Source of the DNA: Larkinella sp965227735
GTDB lineage: Bacteria > Bacteroidota > Bacteroidia > Cytophagales > Spirosomataceae
Reading direction: 5' to 3'
DNA length: 64,000 nucleotides
Assembly (NCBI RefSeq): GCF_965227735.1
Contig: NZ_OZ245776.1
Location: forward strand, 3,720,001 to 3,784,000
Positions 17,665-26,685 of the stretch are shown piece after piece (the stretch's first letter is position 1; the number at the start of each line of letters is the position of its first letter). The notes under the pieces are model-generated. The model had not been told where the DNA came from, ran no database searches, and saw only the letters and a list, made by a program, of their open reading frames with translations. The translations under genes and the position numbers were made by a program.

Positions 17665-20600
17665 ATGGCTTTGCAGGAAGTGACTGTGTGGGAAGAATCG
17701 GTTGTGATTCCCACATACGGTGTCGGCGCACCCGAAAAAAATCCGATGTTTCTGGAAAAACGGGTGTATCAGGGCAGCAGCGGGGTGGTGTATCCGCACG
17801 CCGTGATCGAAAAGATCGACGACCACAAGGAGGACCGGACGTATCAGGCGGTTTTTCTGGAAAACCGTTATCTGAAAATCATGGTATTGCCCCAGTTGGG
17901 CGGGCGGATTCAGATGGCGTACGATAAGATCAAAAACCGTCATTTCGTCTATTACAACCAGGTGATCAAACCCGCATTGGTCGGGCTGACGGGGCCGTGG
18001 ATTTCGGGCGGCATCGAGTTCAACTGGCCGCAGCACCACCGCCCCAGCACCTTTGAACCCGTTGATTATACCACCGAAGCCCATGCCGACGGTTCCAAAA
18101 CCGTGTGGGTCAGCGAAGTGGAGCGGATGTTTCACACCAAAGGCATGGCCGGTTTTCGGCTGCATCCTGACAAAGCCTACCTCGAAATTCAGGGCGTGCT
18201 GTACAACCGTACGCCCGTTCCGCAGACTTTTTTGTGGTGGACGAACCCGGCCGTCAAAGTGAACGATCACTACCAGTCGGTTTTTCCGCCGGATGTCTAT
18301 GCCGTTTTCGACCACGGCAAACGGGATGTTTCGTCGTTTCCGATTGCCACCGGGACGTATTACAAAGTCGATTATTCGCCGGGGACGGACATTTCGCGGT
18401 ATAAGAACATTCCGGTGCCGACGTCGTATATGGCCGTGGCGTCGAAGTATGATTTTATGGGCGGCTACGAGCACGACAGCCGGGGCGGTTTGCTGCACGT
18501 GGCCAACCACCACCTGTCGCCGGGCAAAAAGCAGTGGACCTGGGGCAACGGCGAGTTTGGCTACGCCTGGGATCGCAACCTGACCGACGAAGACGGGCCG
18601 TATATCGAGCTAATGACCGGCGTTTTTACGGACAACCAACCCGATTTTTCGTGGATTATGCCCAACGAAGAGCGGACGTTTGTGCAGTACTTCATGCCCT
18701 ACAGCGAAATTGGAATCGTTAAAAATGCCACAAAGGAAGCCGCTGTCAATCTGGAACTTACTAACAAAACCGTTCAGATCAGCGCGTATGCCACCGCCGT
18801 TTATGCGGGGGCGGTCATTCGATTGACAAAAAATGGAGAAGTGGTTTTTGAACAACAGGTTGATCTCTCGCCGGAAAAACCGTTTCTGCATGAATTACCG
18901 CTTTCGCTTCTTGCCCCTAAATCCCCTAAAGGGGACTTGGACGTAGAATCCTCCGGATGCAAAAAGTCCCCTTTAGGGGATTTAGGGGCGCAACTCCGCC
19001 TGAGCGTCGAAACCGCTGATGGCCTGGAACTGGTCGCTTACCAGCCCGACGAAGTAGCGGAGACAACGGTTATTCCGGAACCGGCCCAGGCCGCTCTGGA
19101 CCCCACTGAGGTGGAAAACAACGAGCAGTTGTATTTAACGGGTTTGCACATCGAGCAATACCGCCACGCAACCTATGTCGCCACTGAGTATTACGAAGAA
19201 GCCCTGCGCCGTGATCCGAAGGATGTGCGCTGCAACAACGCCCTGGGGCTTTGGCATATGAAACGCGGTCAGCTCGCCAAAGCGGAACCGTATTTCAGAC
19301 AAGCCGTTCAGACCCTGATTCAGCGAAATCCCAACCCGTACGACGGCGAACCGTATTACAACCTCGGCCTGTGTTTGCAGGGGTTGGGGCGGTATGACGA
19401 AGCCTTCGACGCATTTTTTAAAGCCACCTGGAATGCCGCCTGGCAGGATACCAGCTTTCTGGAACTGGCCCGCATCGCCACCCGCCGGAAAACCTACGCC
19501 CAGGCCCTCGAACTGGTCGAGCGGTCGCTGGCCCGAAACTGGCACGGCCATTCGGCGCGACATTTGAAGGTGGCCCTGCTGCGGAAAACCGGGCGAACCG
19601 GCGAAGCTTTGCAGCTCATCGACGATACGCTGGCGATTGACCGGTTTCACTTCGGCTGTCTGTTCGAAAAATCGCTCCTCTTGCAAACTGGCGACGCATC
19701 GGATGCGGCCCGGACGCGGAGCCAGCTTAACGAGCTGATGCGCTACAACGCCCATACCTACCTGGACTACGCGCTGGATTACAGCCGGGCCGGCCTGTAC
19801 GACGAAGCGATTCAACTGCTCTCGGAATTGCTGACAACCGGAAAGGCGGTTTATCCGATGGTCTATTACTTCCTGGCCTTTTTCAACGCGCAGTTGGGTC
19901 AGACCGAAACCGCTCACGACTATCTCAAAAAAGCCACCGAAGCCAGTCCTGACTTTGTATTCCCCAACCGGCTGGAAGAATTGACGGTTTTGCAATGGGC
20001 GGTTTCGCAAAAACCGGGTGATCAGCCGATTAACCACGCCCACACCTGGTATTTTCTGGGCAATTTCTGGTATGGTAACCGGCAATATGACGAAGCCATC
20101 GACGCCTGGGAGCGGTCTGTGAGTCTCGATGACGCCTTCCCCACGGTGCATCGGAATCTCTCCCTGGCCTATTACAACAAACGGCAACGGGCCGACAAAG
20201 CCCTGGTATCACTGGAAACCGCCTTTTCCCTGGATACCGCCGATGCAAGGGTACTCATGGAGTTGGATCAGTTGTATAAAAAGCTGAATTACCCGCATGA
20301 AGAACGACTGGCGTTTCTGGAAAAACACCTCGATACAACCGAAGAGCGCGATGATCTGTCTTTAGAACGGATCACGCTGTATAATCAGCTCGGCGCGTAT
20401 GAAAAGGCGCGTGATTTGCTGGCCGCCCGGCAGTTTCATCCGTGGGAGGGGGGCGAAGGCAAAGTGGTGAGCCAGTACCTGATTTGTCACATCGAGCTGG
20501 CGAAGCAGGCGTTGCAACATGCCGAATATTCGTTGGCCCTTGCGCTCCTGACAGCCGCCGAAACCTATCCGGTGAATCTGGGCGAAGGCAAGCTGTTTGG

Positions 20601-21102
20601 CGTGCAGGAACCCGACATTTTCTATTTGAAAGGACTGGCCTACGAAGGGATGGGCGAAACGCAAACCGCCCGGTCGTATTTTGAGCGGGCATCAGTCGGT
20701 CTGGATGCGCCGGTGCAGGCGGTTTTCTATAACGATCAGCAACCGGATAAACTGTTTTATCAGGGCTTGGCCCGGAAAAAACTGGGGCAGAACGACCGGG
20801 CCGAAAAGCTTTTCAAGACGCTGATTCAGTACGGAGAAACGCACCGTGACGACGCTATCAAGATCGATTATTTCGCGGTATCGCTGCCCGATCTGCTGGT
20901 GTTCGATGCCGACCTGAACGAACGAAACCGCATCAGTTGTCTGTATCTGATGGGTTTGGGACATCTGGGTCTGGGAAATGGTCATGTTGGACAGGCGCTG
21001 GCCTGTTTTGATGCCGTTCTGGCCAGTGACCGCAACCACCAGGGCGCGGCTTTGCACCGGAAAATGGTCGATTTTCTGACGGCGCAGGAAGTGTCGGGTT
21101 AG
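17665..21102 (+). CDS. DUF5107 plus tetratricopeptide repeat protein
   Basis: 1145 residues without a signal peptide, so probably cytoplasmic. The first ~365 residues match DUF5107 (FLENRYLKIMVLPQLGGRI, GGIEFNWPQHHRPS), whose pattern resembles the galactose-mutarotase-like sandwich that binds sugars; this fold is my inference. From about 490 to the end there are many TPR helices (NALGLWHMKRGQLAKAEPYF, YYNLGLCLQGLGRYDEAFDA). Residues 417-442 are encoded by a palindromic DNA element inserted in frame (18913-18989). It is the second gene of the GH2 operon, and its stop overlaps the convergent AraC gene by 4 bp. Partners of this family in sugar loci suggest a role in handling the released oligosaccharide; no activity is shown. 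Confidence 0.85.
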   Translation: MALQEVTVWEESVVIPTYGVGAPEKNPMFLEKRVYQGSSGVVYPHAVIEKIDDHKEDRTYQAVFLENRYLKIMVLPQLGGRIQMAYDKIKNRHFVYYNQVIKPALVGLTGPWISGGIEFNWPQHHRPSTFEPVDYTTEAHADGSKTVWVSEVERMFHTKGMAGFRLHPDKAYLEIQGVLYNRTPVPQTFLWWTNPAVKVNDHYQSVFPPDVYAVFDHGKRDVSSFPIATGTYYKVDYSPGTDISRYKNIPVPTSYMAVASKYDFMGGYEHDSRGGLLHVANHHLSPGKKQWTWGNGEFGYAWDRNLTDEDGPYIELMTGVFTDNQPDFSWIMPNEERTFVQYFMPYSEIGIVKNATKEAAVNLELTNKTVQISAYATAVYAGAVIRLTKNGEVVFEQQVDLSPEKPFLHELPLSLLAPKSPKGDLDVESSGCKKSPLGDLGAQLRLSVETADGLELVAYQPDEVAETTVIPEPAQAALDPTEVENNEQLYLTGLHIEQYRHATYVATEYYEEALRRDPKDVRCNNALGLWHMKRGQLAKAEPYFRQAVQTLIQRNPNPYDGEPYYNLGLCLQGLGRYDEAFDAFFKATWNAAWQDTSFLELARIATRRKTYAQALELVERSLARNWHGHSARHLKVALLRKTGRTGEALQLIDDTLAIDRFHFGCLFEKSLLLQTGDASDAARTRSQLNELMRYNAHTYLDYALDYSRAGLYDEAIQLLSELLTTGKAVYPMVYYFLAFFNAQLGQTETAHDYLKKATEASPDFVFPNRLEELTVLQWAVSQKPGDQPINHAHTWYFLGNFWYGNRQYDEAIDAWERSVSLDDAFPTVHRNLSLAYYNKRQRADKALVSLETAFSLDTADARVLMELDQLYKKLNYPHEERLAFLEKHLDTTEERDDLSLERITLYNQLGAYEKARDLLAARQFHPWEGGEGKVVSQYLICHIELAKQALQHAEYSLALALLTAAETYPVNLGEGKLFGVQEPDIFYLKGLAYEGMGETQTARSYFERASVGLDAPVQAVFYNDQQPDKLFYQGLARKKLGQNDRAEKLFKTLIQYGETHRDDAIKIDYFAVSLPDLLVFDADLNERNRISCLYLMGLGHLGLGNGHVGQALACFDAVLASDRNHQGAALHRKMVDFLTAQEVSG
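18913..18989. repeat. Palindromic repeat element inserted in frame inside the DUF5107-TPR gene
   Basis: Perfect 26-bp arms (18913-18938 and 18964-18989) around a 25-nt centre. Each arm contains CCCCTAAATCCCC and the core CCCCTAAAGGGG; the centre contains TCCGGAT. It encodes residues 417-442, low-complexity sequence (APKSPKGDL ... KKSPLGDLG) between two normal beta strands. The element after susD (28261-28322) shares the CCTAAAGGGG core and the TCCGGAT centre, so both belong to one family. Confidence 0.88.
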
Positions 21103-21980
21103 GATTTCCGGAGTTTGCGGAAATCGCGCGGAGACACGCCCATGACGTGGGCAAAAACCCGGCTGAAGTGGTACGGGTCGCTGTACCCGATCTGGTAAGC
21201 GACTTCCTTGATGCGCAATTGCGTGTTTTCGAGCAACCGACAGGATTCCTGAATCTTTAAAAAGGTAAAGAAATTGATGGGCGCACTTTGGACCTTGGTC
21301 CGAAAAACCGCCGAATAGTGCGACGCCGACATGCCCGCAATCTGCGCCAGGTCTTCCAGCGTCAGGTTCTTGCTCAGGTTCTCTTTCATGAACGCGATGG
21401 TTCGGCTGATCGGGTCATTTTCGGGTTGGGCAAACTGGTTGGGATTATAAACCGCATTGTTGAACGTGGCCAGGAAGCGCGACAGACTGCTGTTGGCATA
21501 CACGATATTGTCCATGTTATACGACATTTCGACGTGTGACAGAATGTCGTCAAAAAGCTGAAACCGCTCGGGCTGGGGCGACACGGTTACCGGGGACGGA
21601 TCGGTATCCTGCTTTAAAAACTGCAAAAAATGATGCGCGTTGGAACCGGTAAAATGCAGCCAGTAAATGGTCCAGGGATTCTGGGTGTCGGTTCCGTAGC
21701 GGTGGGCCTGGTCGGCTGGCAGAATAAAGACCTGGTTGGGTTTTACGGTGTATTTCCGGTCGTTGAGGACATACCAGCCTTCGCCCTGAACGCAATAAAT
21801 CAGAATGTGTTGCGGACTTCCTTTCCGGCGTTCCCGATCGTGAAAAGCGGCTTTCGGATAATACCCGATATCGGTGATGTACAACGACTCACAAAGCGGA
21901 TGAACGGCGATCAGTTTCTTTAACTCGCCCGGCAACACATAACTGCGTTGTCCGGCAAAGCCCTCTTTCTTTTTGATCAT
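21099..21980 (-). CDS. AraC family transcriptional regulator
   Basis: 293 residues. The N-terminal half is a cupin-like ligand-binding domain (HILIYCVQGEGWYVL, VFILPADQAHRYG). The C-terminal ~100 residues (about 195-290) are two helix-turn-helix units of the HTH_18 type (LEDLAQIAGMSASHYSAVF and VAYQIGYSDPYHFSRVFA). Such proteins usually activate sugar genes when they bind the sugar. The gene lies inside the carbohydrate region, convergent with the DUF5107 gene and divergent from the MFS porter. The three 21-bp-spaced direct-repeat sites in the region (14641, 23430, 32903) fit an AraC-type dimer, and this protein is the best candidate to bind them; that link is inferred. Confidence 0.9.
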   Translation of the reverse strand: MIKKKEGFAGQRSYVLPGELKKLIAVHPLCESLYITDIGYYPKAAFHDRERRKGSPQHILIYCVQGEGWYVLNDRKYTVKPNQVFILPADQAHRYGTDTQNPWTIYWLHFTGSNAHHFLQFLKQDTDPSPVTVSPQPERFQLFDDILSHVEMSYNMDNIVYANSSLSRFLATFNNAVYNPNQFAQPENDPISRTIAFMKENLSKNLTLEDLAQIAGMSASHYSAVFRTKVQSAPINFFTFLKIQESCRLLENTQLRIKEVAYQIGYSDPYHFSRVFAHVMGVSPRDFRKLRKS

Positions 21981-22081
21981 GTCGCAATATTATCTAGGTA
22001 TGGGTCAGGAATGGTTTGTAAAATTACGCATCTGTATCGCTTTTTTTCTAAAAATTACCCGAATACTTTAACAAAACCACC

Positions 22082-23422
22082 ATGGCAAAAACCGGGCTTA
22101 ACGCCAACTATATTTTTGGAATCGCCTTCATTTCGGCACTGGGCGGATATCTGTTCGGCTTTGATTTTGCCGTTATTTCGGGAGCGCTGCCGTTTCTGCG
22201 GGGTTATTTTGGACTCACGGCCTGGTGGGAGGGATTTCTGACCGGTTCGCTGGCGCTGGGCTGTATGCTGGGCTGCGTGCTGGCCGGCAACCTCGCCGAC
22301 CGCTACGGACGGAAACCCGGTCTGATGGTGGCGGCCCTCATTTTTGCGCTCTCTTCGCTGGGCATGGCCTTCTCCTCCACCTTGCCGGTTTTCATCACCA
22401 TGCGCTTCGTAGCCGGAATTGGCGTCGGGATGGCGTCGACGCTGAGTCCGCTCTACATTGCCGAAATTTCGCCCGCCGAAGTCCGGGGCCGCAACGTTTC
22501 CATCAACCAGTTGACCATTGTGATCGGGATTCTGATCACCAATCTGGTGAACTATGCACTGGCCGATAACGGCCCTGATGCCTGGCGGTGGATGTTCGGG
22601 CTGGGGGCCGTGCCGTCCGTCGGTTTTCTGCTGGGCGTCTTCTGGTTGCCCGAGAGTCCGCGGTGGCTGGTGCAGAAAGGTCGGGTGCAGGAAGGCGAAG
22701 CGATTTTGCGCCGAATTGGTGGTGAATCCTTTGTAAAACAGACGGTTATTGCCATCAATCGTTCGATGGAAGGAGTTGAAAAACCGTCGTTATCCATGCT
22801 GCTGGAGAAGGGCGTTCGCCCGGCGGTGATTGTCGGCATTGGCCTGGCGGTGCTGCAACAGTTGTGCGGAATCAATGTAGTTTTCAATTATACCTCCACG
22901 ATTTTCGAGACCGTGGGAGCCAATCTCGACCGGCAGTTGTTCGAAACCGTAGCCATCGGAATCGTCAATCTGGTATTCACGCTGGTGGCCATGTGGCAGG
23001 TGGATAAACTGGGCCGAAAACCGCTGATGCTCATCGGAACCCTGGGGCTGGCGGTGCTCTATGTCGTGATTGCGGTGCTGCTGAAAACCGGCGCGTCGTC
23101 GGGTTTGCTGTCGGTCTTCGTGCTGCTGGCGATCAGCGTTTACGCGACCTCGCTGGCGCCCATCACCTGGGTTTTGATCTCGGAAATTTTTCCCAACCGG
23201 GTCCGTGGGCTGGCGTCATCGGTCGCGATTTTGGCGTTGTGGGGGGCTTACTTCATTCTGGTTTTCACATTTCCGATCCTCGCCGAACAACTGGGTACAT
23301 ACGGACCTTTCGGGCTTTACGCGGTAATCTGCCTCGTCGGATTCTGGTTTGTCCGCCGGAATGTGCGCGAAACGAAAGGAAAAACGCTGGAAGAACTGGA
23401 AGATACCTTCATCACGCATTGA
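22082..23422 (+). CDS. MFS sugar porter (sugar:H+ symporter family)
   Basis: 446 residues with twelve predicted membrane segments and the sugar porter signatures: GGYLFGFDFAVISGAL in TM1, RYGRKPG in the loop 2-3 repeat, PESPRWLVQKGR after TM6 and KLGRKPLMLIG in the second half. It resembles the XylE/GLUT branch and should carry a monosaccharide across the inner membrane. It is divergent from the AraC gene with 101 bp between, and precedes susC. It would import the sugar released by the GH2 enzyme. The 21-bp-spaced operator is not seen before this gene. Confidence 0.92.
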   Translation: MAKTGLNANYIFGIAFISALGGYLFGFDFAVISGALPFLRGYFGLTAWWEGFLTGSLALGCMLGCVLAGNLADRYGRKPGLMVAALIFALSSLGMAFSSTLPVFITMRFVAGIGVGMASTLSPLYIAEISPAEVRGRNVSINQLTIVIGILITNLVNYALADNGPDAWRWMFGLGAVPSVGFLLGVFWLPESPRWLVQKGRVQEGEAILRRIGGESFVKQTVIAINRSMEGVEKPSLSMLLEKGVRPAVIVGIGLAVLQQLCGINVVFNYTSTIFETVGANLDRQLFETVAIGIVNLVFTLVAMWQVDKLGRKPLMLIGTLGLAVLYVVIAVLLKTGASSGLLSVFVLLAISVYATSLAPITWVLISEIFPNRVRGLASSVAILALWGAYFILVFTFPILAEQLGTYGPFGLYAVICLVGFWFVRRNVRETKGKTLEELEDTFITH

Positions 23423-23429
23423 TTTCATA

Positions 23430-23491
23430 AGATTATCCATCTTAATCGAAATTCTCTCTATTGATTTAGGAGCTGAAGCCTTTAATCTTTG
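23430..23491 (+). promoter_or_regulatory. Putative AraC-type operator/promoter B (before susC)
   Basis: TATCCAT at 23434-23440 and TCTCTAT at 23455-23461 are 21 bp apart. After 26 nt comes TTTG at 23488-23491 (AATCTTTG, near TAnnTTTG). A TTG at 23461-23463 overlaps the end of the second half-site and could serve as the -33 box. The leader to the susC ATG at 23597 would be about 100 nt. Confidence 0.7.
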
Positions 23492-23596
23492 TAGTTATGG
23501 AATTTAGCAAATAATGATTTGGATTTTATCGTGCCTATCCTCAATTCAATCGGCTTGTTCTGACTAATCAACTAAACCCTTAATCCTTTCTTACGT

Positions 23597-26500
23597 ATGA
23601 ATTATTCTATACGGTGTCTGCAAACAACCCTGCTATTGGTTTGCCTTACACTGACCACTTTTGCCCAGAGCCTGATTACGGGCAAGGTGGTTGGCGAGCA
23701 AAACGATGGCATACCGGGGGCTACGATTACCATAAAGGGCACAACCCGGGGCACCACGACCGATGCGTCCGGTGGGTTTCAACTGAATGCCAGCCCGAAC
23801 GAAACGCTCGTATTCAGCTACGTGGGTTACGTGACGCAGGAAGCCGTCGTTGGCAACCGCACCAGCCTGACCGTCAAAATGCTGACCGATACCCGCAGCC
23901 TGGAAGAAGTGGTGGTGGTGGGCTATGGTACGGTGAAAAAAAGTGACCTGACTGGTTCGGTTTCGACCATCAAAGCCGACGCCATCAAGGAAATGCCGGT
24001 GGTTTCGGTCGATCAGGCCATTCAGTCGCGGGCGCCGGGTGTTCAGGTGACCCAGAGTTCGGCGGCTCCGGGAGGTGGGATTTCCATTCGCGTGCGGGGT
24101 GCCAACTCCATCAACAGCGGAAGTGAGCCACTGTATGTCATCGACGGTTTTCCGATGTATCCCGACAATGGCGCGATGGGAACCGCGGGCAACCGGCAGT
24201 CTAGCAACGCGATGGCCACCATCAACCCCAACGAAATTGAATCCATCGAAATCCTGAAAGATGCCTCGGCTACCTCGATTTACGGATCGCGGGGGTCGAA
24301 CGGTGTGGTTCTGATTACGACCAAACGCGGAAAAGAAGGCCAGAGCCGGGTCGATTACGAAGGTTCCTACTCGTTCCAGCAAATCGCGCGGCCCATCGAG
24401 GTCTTGAACGGCAGTGACTATGCCCGGTATCTGAACATTCTGGAACGCAGCCAGGGCGGCAGTCCGCGGTTTACCGACGCGCAAATCAGCCAGATCGGCG
24501 AAGGCACCAACTGGCTGAATACGATTACACAAACCGGAGCGTTGTCTAACCACCAGCTTTCGTTTACCGGCGGCAACAAGGCCATGCGGTATGCCTTTGT
24601 TGCCAACTACCTGGATAATAAGGGCATTGTCAAGAATACGTTTTTCAAACGGTACGGTTTCCGGCTGAACCTCGACAACGATTTTCTCAATGGTCGGGCC
24701 ACACTCAGCAATAGCTGGTCGTATAACCGGACGGGAAGCAGCAACGTGGCCACGGATCGGGGCGGCCCGGGCGGGATCATCATTACGGCCCTGGGCCTGG
24801 ACCCAACCGTGGCAGTGTATGACCAGAATGGCAACTACAATTACCCGAGCTACGATCAGCGCTTCAACATCAACCCCCTGGCAGAAGCGGTTGAAGGCTA
24901 CGACCGGGATAACATCAACCGGTTATTCGGGACGACGGCTCTGACGGTCAACATCATCGAAGGGCTAAAATTCCGGACCAGTCTGGGCGCTGATGTCGTG
25001 AATGCCACCCGCAACACGTTTTATAACAACTACACCTTTACCGGTCGGCAGTATGGCCGGCAACTGGAACGGGCCAACCGCAACGTCAGCAGCATTCTGA
25101 ACGAGAACATCCTGAGCTACAACAAACAGATCCGGCCGGGCCACAACCTCGACGTCACGCTGGGATATACCTATCAGCAGGAAAGCAACCTGTTCAACTC
25201 GGCGTCGACGCGCGGACTGCCTTCGGATGATCCGGAGTCGGTTAACATGCAAAACGGCAGCAGACCCCAGATTCCCAATTCCGGGCGTCAGGACTGGACC
25301 TTGCAATCGCTGCTGGGCCGGGTGAATTACAACCTGAAAGACCGCTACCTGTTTACGGTGACGTTCCGGCGCGATGGTTCGTCGCGGTTTGGCCCGAGCA
25401 ACAAATGGGCCACGTTCCCTTCGGCGGCTGTCGGCTGGCGTCTGGTAAACGAAGATTTCTTCCAGAACTCGGCTCTGAAAAATGTGTTTGACGACGTTAA
25501 AATCCGGGCCAGCTACGGTCTGACCGGTAATTCACAAATCCCGGTTTACCGGTCGCTGGGCGGTTTATCGACCTACAATTACGTGTTTGGTGGCGGCCTG
25601 GCTGCGGGCTATGGCCCCAACCGGATTGCGAACCCCGACCTGAAATGGGAAAGCACCGCGATGCTGAACCTCGGTCTGGATCTATCCCTGCTCAACAACC
25701 GCCTGTCGATGACGTTCGATGTATTCAGCAACAAAACCACGGATCTGCTGCTGGATGTTTCCATTCCGCAAAGCACGGGTTTCAGCACCATCATGCTGAA
25801 CTCCGGATCGCTGACCAACAAGGGCCTTGAGTTTTCTACAAACTATAAAATCTTCAATAATGCCGCGTTCAAATGGGATGTGAGCGGTAATATTTCGGTG
25901 TTGCGGAACGAGATTACCGATTTGGGCAAGAGCACGCCCTTCTTCGCCAACAGCACCAGCGGCCACTTGGGCGTTTTTGGTAGCTGGGTAGAAGCCGGAA
26001 ATCCGATTGGGGTTTGGAAGGGCTACAAATACGTCGGACTGTTCCAGACGGATGATGAAGCCCAGACTTTTGCCGCCCGTGCCGGTTATCCGAAATACGA
26101 AGACGTGAACGGCGACGGAAAATACACCGCCGACGATTATGTGGTGATGGGCAATCCGAACCCGAAATTTACCTGGGGATTGAATTCAAGTGTCAAGTTT
26201 AAAAATTTCGACCTCTCGATCTTCTTCCGGGGTGTTCACGGCAACGATGTGCGGAACCTGCAACAGTCGGAAATGGGCGATGGGGTTCAGAAAATCAACC
26301 AGATTGGCGACATTCTGACGGATTCGTGGACGCCGACCAATACGGGTGCCAGCCGACCCGTGATCGATGGTCGCCGGGATTTCATCTCCTTCCGCCGGTC
26401 GTCGTTCTTCATTCAGGACGGTTCTTTTGTGCGGTTGCAGAACCTGGCGCTGGGCTACAACCTGCCGTTGCATACCAAATACATCCGGTCGGCCCGGATC

Positions 26501-26656
26501 TACGCCAGCGGCCAGAATCTGTTCCTGATCACGAAATACAAAGGATTCGATCCGGAAGTGAACAACCAGGGCCAGAACAACCTGAACCGGGGTGATGACT
26601 ACGACGCCTATCCCCGCGCCCGGATGTTTACGGTGGGAGTCAATCTTGGTCTGTAA
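23597..26656 (+). CDS. SusC/RagA family TonB-linked outer-membrane transporter
   Basis: 1019 residues. Signal peptide to about 24, a carboxypeptidase-regulatory-like domain (about 27-95, DGIPGATITIKGTTRG), a TonB-box-like stretch (EEVVVVGYGTVKK, 103-115), a plug domain with LYVIDGFP and ILKDASATSIYGSRGSNG, and a long beta barrel ending in an aromatic-poor RMFTVGVNLGL strand. These proteins import oligosaccharides through the outer membrane using TonB energy, with SusD as the lid. susD follows after 29 bp. Expression is likely driven by operator B. The substrate is unknown. Confidence 0.96.
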   Translation: MNYSIRCLQTTLLLVCLTLTTFAQSLITGKVVGEQNDGIPGATITIKGTTRGTTTDASGGFQLNASPNETLVFSYVGYVTQEAVVGNRTSLTVKMLTDTRSLEEVVVVGYGTVKKSDLTGSVSTIKADAIKEMPVVSVDQAIQSRAPGVQVTQSSAAPGGGISIRVRGANSINSGSEPLYVIDGFPMYPDNGAMGTAGNRQSSNAMATINPNEIESIEILKDASATSIYGSRGSNGVVLITTKRGKEGQSRVDYEGSYSFQQIARPIEVLNGSDYARYLNILERSQGGSPRFTDAQISQIGEGTNWLNTITQTGALSNHQLSFTGGNKAMRYAFVANYLDNKGIVKNTFFKRYGFRLNLDNDFLNGRATLSNSWSYNRTGSSNVATDRGGPGGIIITALGLDPTVAVYDQNGNYNYPSYDQRFNINPLAEAVEGYDRDNINRLFGTTALTVNIIEGLKFRTSLGADVVNATRNTFYNNYTFTGRQYGRQLERANRNVSSILNENILSYNKQIRPGHNLDVTLGYTYQQESNLFNSASTRGLPSDDPESVNMQNGSRPQIPNSGRQDWTLQSLLGRVNYNLKDRYLFTVTFRRDGSSRFGPSNKWATFPSAAVGWRLVNEDFFQNSALKNVFDDVKIRASYGLTGNSQIPVYRSLGGLSTYNYVFGGGLAAGYGPNRIANPDLKWESTAMLNLGLDLSLLNNRLSMTFDVFSNKTTDLLLDVSIPQSTGFSTIMLNSGSLTNKGLEFSTNYKIFNNAAFKWDVSGNISVLRNEITDLGKSTPFFANSTSGHLGVFGSWVEAGNPIGVWKGYKYVGLFQTDDEAQTFAARAGYPKYEDVNGDGKYTADDYVVMGNPNPKFTWGLNSSVKFKNFDLSIFFRGVHGNDVRNLQQSEMGDGVQKINQIGDILTDSWTPTNTGASRPVIDGRRDFISFRRSSFFIQDGSFVRLQNLALGYNLPLHTKYIRSARIYASGQNLFLITKYKGFDPEVNNQGQNNLNRGDDYDAYPRARMFTVGVNLGL

Positions 26657-26685
26657 TTCGCTAACCCTACAATCTTAAAAGAGAC

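Noticed and set aside
21981..22081. A fourth 21-bp-spaced operator between the AraC and MFS genes
   Set aside because: A CCATTCC word is present on the minus strand but there is no second half-site at 21 bp on either strand.
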